DNA of 64,000 nucleotides, taken from contig CM060843.1 of the NCBI GenBank assembly GCA_030762175.1, positions 113,055,369 to 113,119,368 of the forward strand, given 5' to 3'. A program made the position numbers and the translations under genes. The notes beneath the pieces were generated by a model. The model was not told the origin of the DNA and did no database searches. It saw only the letters and a list, made by a program, of their open reading frames with translations. This document shows positions 57,176 to 64,000 of this stretch, one piece after another; position 1 is the first letter of the stretch; each line of letters begins with the position of its first letter. The DNA comes from Metallyticus violacea (lineage: Eukaryota > Arthropoda > Insecta > Mantodea > Metallyticidae).

Positions 57176-58537
57176 TTAATTAGAAAAGAAGCAGACGCTG
57201 ATTAGAAGATTTTGTTATTTGACTCGGATTTCTAAAATTCTGCTACAGAATGAGACTTATTTCGTGATAAATAAATAATCTATAAAAGTAATATGAACAA
57301 AAGAATCATTTTTCAGTTTTCAGCGCATTCAAATATACAAAAAGTAAATTTTTAAAATGAAAACTATGGCGGGAAAAGGCTGAATTGCTCTGTATCAATA
57401 GTTTGATAATGCCGAACTACCTGGTTTTATCCTAGTGAAAATATACTGAGCAATTTAATTCGTAGTTTCAGATCAAATAGCTGGGAGTCATATATTAACC
57501 TGCGTGGGTGACGCAGGTTAACTTGTGTGCCATTTAAAGGAACCAGCTTACTGATCCATTGGAAAAGAAGTTGGCATTAAAGAGAAAATAATATGCATAG
57601 ATGTATTACTTTTGTGTAAACTCCGAATTAAAGCATTTCTTTAAACGTGTTTTCTTTTAATTAAGCTAGGATAACATTGCACCATACTTGTTATTAAAAC
57701 AAACACTTAATCCCGTTTTAGCGGCGTTAGAAAACACAAGCATTAGTTTCCCCGCACATTGCAGAGGAACTGTAATGCTTTTCTTTATTTTTTACTACTA
57801 TTGTTTTCGCGCCCTATTGTTCAAGTCGTAGAGAGAGAAAAAGAGAGTACTCCCGTACGGTAAAAATAAGTACGACTTCCCAAATGCTCTCTAATGCAGT
57901 ATAAGAAAAACGGTTTTGTGCAGAATGTTGAATGCCAGAACAAATACTTATCCCTTATATTGCATATTTCAGAGAAACAACGTACTTTCTCCTTAGTTTA
58001 TTATTTTTCTGCTATAAGTAGCATTCAAATACCAAAGACGCTAGGAAGCGCATAGCCAGTTGAAGACAATATTTCCTGAAAATTGCTAATAGTTAACTGA
58101 AATAAAATCACAAGTTAGGAAAGAGTGAGATTAGCCTGCGATTATTCAACAAAGTGTTAGCAATCGCGAAGGAATAAAAAACAACAATGATAAAACAGAA
58201 CAACTGTAAATTACATCTTTCTACACGTTATCTTTTCATAAGCAGTAAGATATTTAAAATATGCTCTGAAATTCACTACAACGTATCAAAATAAGCCAAA
58301 TTTCCAAAATTATTTCGTTGAGAGCGACAGATGAATTTTGAAAAGACAACCTGAAGAAAAAGGAACAGGTAAAATTAAAGCTTCTACTAAATTCCGTCTT
58401 CAGAACATTAGTAATGGAACTAATAACATTTTCTCTAAGGGAAGGGGTCTGAAACAATTATGGGATCTGTACAGACACTTTATAAATTATTAGTTCGCAA
58501 TTTGACCGGCTTCATCTGAAGGCGTACATTGATTAAT
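57176..58537. other. unassigned AT-rich DNA
   Basis: No gene or repeat recognised. Confidence 0.5.
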
Positions 58538-58834
58538 TGATTTTTTGGCTTATTTACGAACGCTCTTTAACATCCCAGGTCATCAGCGTCCCATTGTATT
58601 CAGGACGTGAAACGGCCGACAAATTTTGCTGAGAGGCCTCTTCTTTCAGGCTTAAGGTTTTTTATCGTGCCGTAAATGTACGACACGGGACCCACGGCTT
58701 TACTTCCCTTCCGAAGGAAGCCATACTTAGGTTTTTTTTACGCCCGAAAAAAATCCATCGATCCTGCCGGATTTGAACCTGCAATCTTGGGTTTAGAAGG
58801 CAAATATGGTTACAACTACACCATCAGAACCGAT
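58538..58834 (-). repeat. SINE family B, full length, minus strand
   Basis: The complement of the 52.3-kb copy is recognisable from the 3' end (ACGAACGCTCTTTAACATCC on the plus strand) to the tRNA-like head (ACACCATCAGAACCGA). The B box is slightly changed (GGTTCAAATCCGG). Target duplication not clear. The B-box region creates the artefactual frame DPAGFEPAILGL. Confidence 0.9.
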
Positions 58835-59450
58835 TGTTTAAAATTGTACATAAAGTGCAAGTAAATAAATGGCAGAATAAGGCTGTAATGTAAACGTAAA
58901 TGTCCTCATAGCTCAGTTATTGCACGAAAAGCACTGTTACGTGTTAACTTAGTGCAAAAGTTAAGCAAAACAGGTTATGTGAATGATCGGAAAAGTAACG
59001 CACACGCCATGTGCTTACAGAACAAGTTTATCATATGCCTGCTCGTTTCCCTTATCTCTGAGGAACAAATTAAATGCAGCTAATCCTCACACACTGGAGA
59101 AACTTATGAAAAGCATTCGACTAGCAGTATTGGTGCAGAGACACTGACAAATAATTTATATAGTACTTAAGTTTTAAAACGGCAAAGCGCTAGACCCAGA
59201 ACCACGTAGCATAGTGGTCGCGTTGCTGGCCGGTTCACTTACAAACGGATATTTTTAAATGCCTCCGTACTTTCCAATAACCATACAGCAATTACACTGT
59301 GTTTCTTTGCTAAACATGTTGACAATCCATGTACTGTCTAAAACAATATTAAAAATGTCACTGTGAAATATGGACGGAATGAATTAGTAAAGCAGATAAG
59401 TTAAACTTAAAAATTTTGAGCGAACTCCATTTATTGTATTTCCTCTAAGA
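58835..59450. other. unassigned DNA with a tRNA-like head fragment
   Basis: At 59200-59240 ACCACGTAGCATAGTGGTCG resembles the 5' half of a tRNA-derived SINE (A box only). Nothing else recognised. Confidence 0.4.
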
Positions 59451-59717
59451 CAGTGGTTTCAACCTATGGTCTATGGACCCTCAGGGGGTCACGAAGCTTT
59501 GGAGTACGGCTAACAGCATTTATTTTTTAATATATAGATATAAATCATGAATTACAAGAAAATGAAATATTATAAAAATTTACGATGTATATTTATTGAA
59601 TTAAAATAAATTGGAATCTAATTGAAGGCAACTATTTGTTCCGAGGAGAACTTTCTAGATTGTAGGAGACTATCAAAGAGGCTGTATTTTAAATAGCGTT
59701 TAGTATTTCCACTGCTA

Positions 59718-59948
59718 ATGTCAATTAAATATAAAATTCGTAAAGAGGGAAAGACTATAAAGATTATAATAATTGCTCAAAGGTATAAAACATTAGGCCT
59801 TGAACGCTACCTTCTCAGAATCAGCTCCTTAACAATCTCGGTAACCCAAGAAGGCCATGCAAGTATCGATGTTCTTGTAACCACTTATATGTGTGAGAAA
59901 ACATTTTATACAATAATTTATAGAAACCATATAGAAAACTTAAAATAA
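59718..59948 (+). pseudogene. hAT transposase C-terminal fragment
   Basis: Open for 76 codons to TAA. Its last 30 residues carry the TTYxCExxF signature of the hAT C-terminal dimerisation region; the preceding part is diverged (RYLLRISSLTISVTQEGHAS). No RNase-H-like catalytic part remains upstream. Confidence 0.45.
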
Positions 59949-60876
59949 CAACAAGGAATACAAATGTCTTGTATTAAACCCATATATTAGTGCTTGTAAG
60001 TGAAATACAACATGAAGAATTAACATTAAAGGAATAATGTGGCATCATACGCCCGTTTTCTTTGATATATTAATGTGATTATTTAACATGTGTGACGTCA
60101 ACTTAAAATCAATAAATGAATTGAAACAAAATTTAGAAGTCTGACCAATCACAGCCGAATATTGCAGTGAAACTAACGAAAAAAATTATCAAATCCGTTT
60201 TATCACGCGACGTGCATTTTGTCTTGTGGTCAGTGCAGTCATTTCTATATTCCACTATATAATTCCTGAACAGTTGCAATTGTAAATTTAACTAACTTCA
60301 TGTGTATGTGTATTCATTCAAACAATTGTTTTTGCATATTCAGCCAAACAGTCTGAAATAATTTTATAAATTATGTAACAATATCTGCTTGCGCAACCAT
60401 AAATCTTAATTAATACGTTCAGAATAGTAAAGCGTTTTCTCCGGTTTGTTTATCTTAGTAGGTATAAGTAAATCGAACGGTAGCGATTGTAATAATCGAC
60501 TTTCGTCTATTTCATTCTCACGGTTTCTGTATAGGTTGGTATTCATAAGTATATATTATACAATTGTTAATAATCCGTGAGCGAATTTCAAATATATATT
60601 ACTTTAGTTCTTATTCTATTCAAACCCGTATTTGGCTCTTCTCTATTGGCATTACTGACATTCTGACATTCATCTGTTGCTAGATGGCTTCTAAATGTTA
60701 AGCATTCATAATGTAGATGTACAATTATTATAATGTTATAAGCCAGCATTTACGGGAAATATATTTAAATTCGAGAAATATTCCTAATAAATATCACTCG
60801 ATGGTCTCAGATTGCCAATAAATTCACGAACATATTCAGACCTTGTAATATTTCTTGTGAATAAATTAGCATTATC

Positions 60877-60877
<1 letters not shown>

Positions 60878-60925
<48 letters not shown>
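60878..60925. repeat. (ATT)n microsatellite
   Basis: About 48 bp of pure ATT units inside the hAT remnant. Confidence 0.95.
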
Positions 60926-60926
<1 letters not shown>

Positions 60927-61149
60927 TGTATAGGGATACACTATAATAAAAAGGTATATGTTGAAATAATGAACAATTATTTGTTTGGTTGTATGGTATG
61001 TTTTAAAGTTTATAAACCAATGATAAACAATTTTAAAAAGTGCATAGGATGCAAATTTAAAATATTTTCAATTAAATATTAGGGATTCGCGACAGCGAGA
61101 AAAATTTTAAGGGGGTTTGCAATCAAGGAAAGGTTGACAATCATTTCTG

Positions 61150-64000
61150 TAACATTTTTGGTAAATACAATCAACTATATTAATCCAAAATAAATGTATT
61201 TTGAGATGCAATGAAATATTTTTTTGTTAAGCATGAAAATACTGAGAACCCTGCTGCATTTAAATTTCATTTTGAGTGCACAAAAAGGAAGCGTGCTTGT
61301 GTACATTTCTGTTTTAAAAACTACATATATTAACTACGCAATTAATGCTTAAATATCTTTTAAATATTTATTCATGGCGCTTTTAATTTAAAAGTCTAAT
61401 TTCTGAGTTTGGGTTTCTTTAAAGATCAAGTAAATTTTGATATTTTTTTTTTTTTTTATATAAAATCAAAGTTTGAAGGAGAAAAATAATCTGCTAGAAC
61501 TGAACTGATTACGTAGGCTATTAGATGTGCAAAGTCGTACCTTCAGTTTCGTTATTGCGGTTGCAAAATAAAAAAGTATTTTGACATACCTACTCATATG
61601 TAGGACTTTCGACTTTAGGTTTTAAGATGCCGCTAAGAAATTGAATCAAAGAAGGAAGATAAAACAACTAGCTCACTGCATATGCACTGCACTAAAAGCT
61701 CAATAAATAATCCAGATATCGATTTAAAGAATACAAAAGTTGATTGAAGGGTGTAAAGTAATTTTGAACTCAAATGTACTTATCGTTGCGCCGAAATAAA
61801 ACTGAAAACCAAAATCGCACTTTCTTTCATTTATTCATGTAATTTACTTTCATATGAAAAAATTCCATGAAATTTCTTTTATTGTATAAATTAAAGAGTT
61901 CTGTTATTTGCCTGTTTGTTTAAATTACACATTCCGTTTTAATAAGATATATTGAGGATTCACATTGGCACTTCCAGGTTAGACTTAAATAATAAATATT
62001 TGTTCGAATATATATATTCAATACCTAAGGAAACTCAAACTTTTCTAACTGAATTTTAATGATCATATTTCAAATTTTGTTTTCAATTTTTGTGAAATTT
62101 AAATACTTCCAAAAGGCAAACTAAAGTGGAAACAAAAGCATATATAATCATCTGTTACCATTTTTTTGTCTTTTCAGCATCAAAAAATTAATTGTGTGCT
62201 TCTTATATTAATTTTCACATATACTTATTGTTCAAATATAAAACTTCCAGATTGAAATTGCATTTTATTCTGAAAGCGCTTTGTTCTCATTTAGACTTAT
62301 TTACAGTTTAGAAGACAACAAATCGGGGGAAAAAATTTCAAAAGGAAAAAAAAAATGACATTTATATTAATTCAGCAATTTCAAGCTAGAATATTACGTG
62401 AACATGATAAGAAAAAGAAATCTATTTCATAAAATGTAAAATTAAAAGCAAGTTGTTCCGCCCGCTAATTTCATGCCAAGTGCCTTGTAAATCCTATTAT
62501 AGATTGCAAGGTAAAGAAATGAGAGAGAATTGTCTATAGGAAAAAATCTATGAAATTAGTTATGTCCTGTCTGAACAGTTATCTACATTTCACAGTGGAC
62601 AGCAGGTTAAAGTGAGATACATTTAATAACAGTTAATAGTATTATCTAGGTGATTAATTTTACCGTTATCTTTAAACCCGGTTTCATTTTCACTACCATG
62701 CTTTGGCAAACGAATAAATATTTGACTTGAGTGTCACGATAAATATCAATTAGCTTGGCACATTCAAATACTGCGATTACTTGTGCATGACGTATTTACA
62801 AACTAGAAGTTTTTGCAAAAAAAAAAAAAAAAACATCACAAAAAATTAACTATGTTAAATATTTACGATACTGTGCCTCATACAAGGCTCATATTATAAT
62901 CACCCATTCGCTCATGTAGTATATTCACCGATTCAGCACACCCTTGAAAATTAGAGGCTCAAAAAGAGCGAACAAATTGCAGGAACATTTAGTTTCCACA
63001 AGACTTCTACAGAAATCCAGAACTTTATAATTGTTAGTTTAATCGGTCAAATCGTCATTTATTCGTTTTGCTATAACTTAGGCGCAAAATACAATTGACT
63101 GGTAATAAAATGTTCATTAACATTTATTCCAGTAAAGCATTGTCGACTATTATACTTTGGAAACATCGATTTTCATATAACGTTTAATGCGGAACAAACG
63201 AAACAAGTCCCAAAGCGAAATGGGAAATGGGAAACCAAGATAAAGTAGAATAATATCAGCAGCTTATTAGGCGATAAGTAAATTGAAGGTTGTGGGAAGA
63301 AACCGGAGCAGGCAATAGCGTTTTCCCTAAAGTCTATATTTAAAAGATGCAAAACAAGTTATGCTGTAAATATAAGGAGAGGGACAAATAGACTGTGCAT
63401 AAAATATAATTCTGAATTAATAAGATCTGAATCACAGATATTACTTTATTTGTCAGTGAAATACTATGAAAAATCCAGAAAAAGTTTTTGATATTTAAAT
63501 TAAAAAACAATGAAAAAAATTAACTCGAGGGAAAACAATTTTCAATGATCAAATGCATATCGCACCATCATTTTGTATGGGCTCGCTCTAGGAGGTATAG
63601 TAATGACGGCATCATACAGCCAGCAGCCCACACATGGGAAACGAGAAGTACACAGTAACGCAAAAACGCAAGTTAGCGCACTGCAGTCGTCAGCACTAAA
63701 GTTGTGTTTATAGGAGTGGTGTGCGGTTTCACCCCTTTCTGTGGGTGTGCGCTGCTAAAGTAATGGCTCATTTCATTTAGTATGAAACAAATTTTCATTT
63801 CTTTAACTTTAGAAAACAAAAGTAAACAAATTGTTTACTCAATTTTGTAGTGAATTTCTGAAAAGCTGTCCTGGGGCTGCTCTCGTAAAACTGGCAACCT
63901 ATTAAAAACTATGGGATTAATATTGGTGAAAAATTATATCGAAGACGTCACATATCAAGAGACAGAAAGTTTGATGATATAAGTGATCAATTAAAATTAA
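61150..64000. other. unassigned AT-rich DNA
   Basis: No gene or repeat recognised. A-run at 62818-62833. A GC-richer patch at 63560-63770 (including GTGGTGTGCGGTTTCACCCC) could be part of an exon, promoter or repeat; no motif decides it. Confidence 0.5.

Larger units (their letters stand above)
59451..61149 (+). mobile_element. hAT-type transposon remnant
   Basis: The left end CAGTGGTTTCAACCTATGG then GGACCCTCAGGGGGTCACGA is close to the CAGTGGTTCYCAACC-GGACCCC ends of hAT elements. The right end, read as complement, ends with GTCAACCTTTCCTTGATTGC then AAACCCCC (61108-61149), the matching degenerate inverted repeat. Inside, 59718-59948 encodes a C-terminal hAT-like dimerisation segment (VLVTTYMCEKTFYTIIYRNH; usual FATTYLCExGFS). 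Most of the transposase is missing, and an (ATT)n tract (60878-60925) lies within. I could not match an 8-bp target duplication, so the exact ends are uncertain. Confidence 0.5.

Overview
This window reads as AT-rich, repeat-dominated animal DNA, almost certainly from an arthropod and most likely an insect with a large genome. The signs are no bacterial-style gene packing, abundant A/T microsatellites, several tRNA-derived SINE families, and many decayed DNA transposons of Tc1/mariner and hAT type whose coding remnants resemble insect families. A cockroach, stick insect or similar large-genome insect is a guess; nothing in the sequence fixes the species. I can demonstrate no intact host gene. 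Most of the window looks intergenic or intronic.

Layout. 1-7.5 kb: unassigned DNA with a Tc1-like remnant (3.47-4.08 kb, minus), a short direct repeat carrying two RFX X-box-like sites (5.8-6.0 kb) and a long inverted repeat (6.5-6.9 kb). 7.5-13 kb: a nearly full-length but broken mariner (7.53-8.81 kb), SINE pieces, a possible secreted-protein first exon with an in-frame TGA (11.73-12.06 kb), and a Penelope-like GIY-YIG fragment ending in a perfect 47-bp palindrome. 15-19.2 kb: a layered nest, with an old mariner split by two SINE insertions and joined to the middle of a second mariner. 21.4-29.9 kb: five more copies of SINE family A, a LINE tail, a retroelement 3'-end module, a GC-rich open frame (25.05-25.44 kb), and one structurally complete mariner with both terminal repeats and TA duplications (26.04-27.31 kb). 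31-38.5 kb: further SINE-like blocks and two copies of a transposon family with a DUF4817-like N-terminus, one internally deleted and one with a tandemly repeated 5' end. 39.7-45 kb: a palindrome of two retroelement modules, a second degenerate copy of the 7.5-kb mariner family, and a degenerate 134-158 bp tandem array. 46-64 kb: a promoter- or LTR-like GC-rich block, a third DUF4817-type copy (minus), SINEs, an excision-type transposon remnant (55.4 kb) and a hAT remnant (59.45-61.15 kb).

How the parts relate. Nothing here forms a pathway. The autonomous elements (mariner, Tc1, hAT, LINE, Penelope-like) are all broken, while the SINEs inserted later and several keep target-site duplications. 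The most interesting signals are a 90-bp module shared by two loci 15 kb apart, with a CTGANGA...GAAA core and a stem whose pairing is kept by compensatory changes; repeated fold-back (inverted-duplicate) architecture; and the traceable insertion order at 16.8-19.2 kb.
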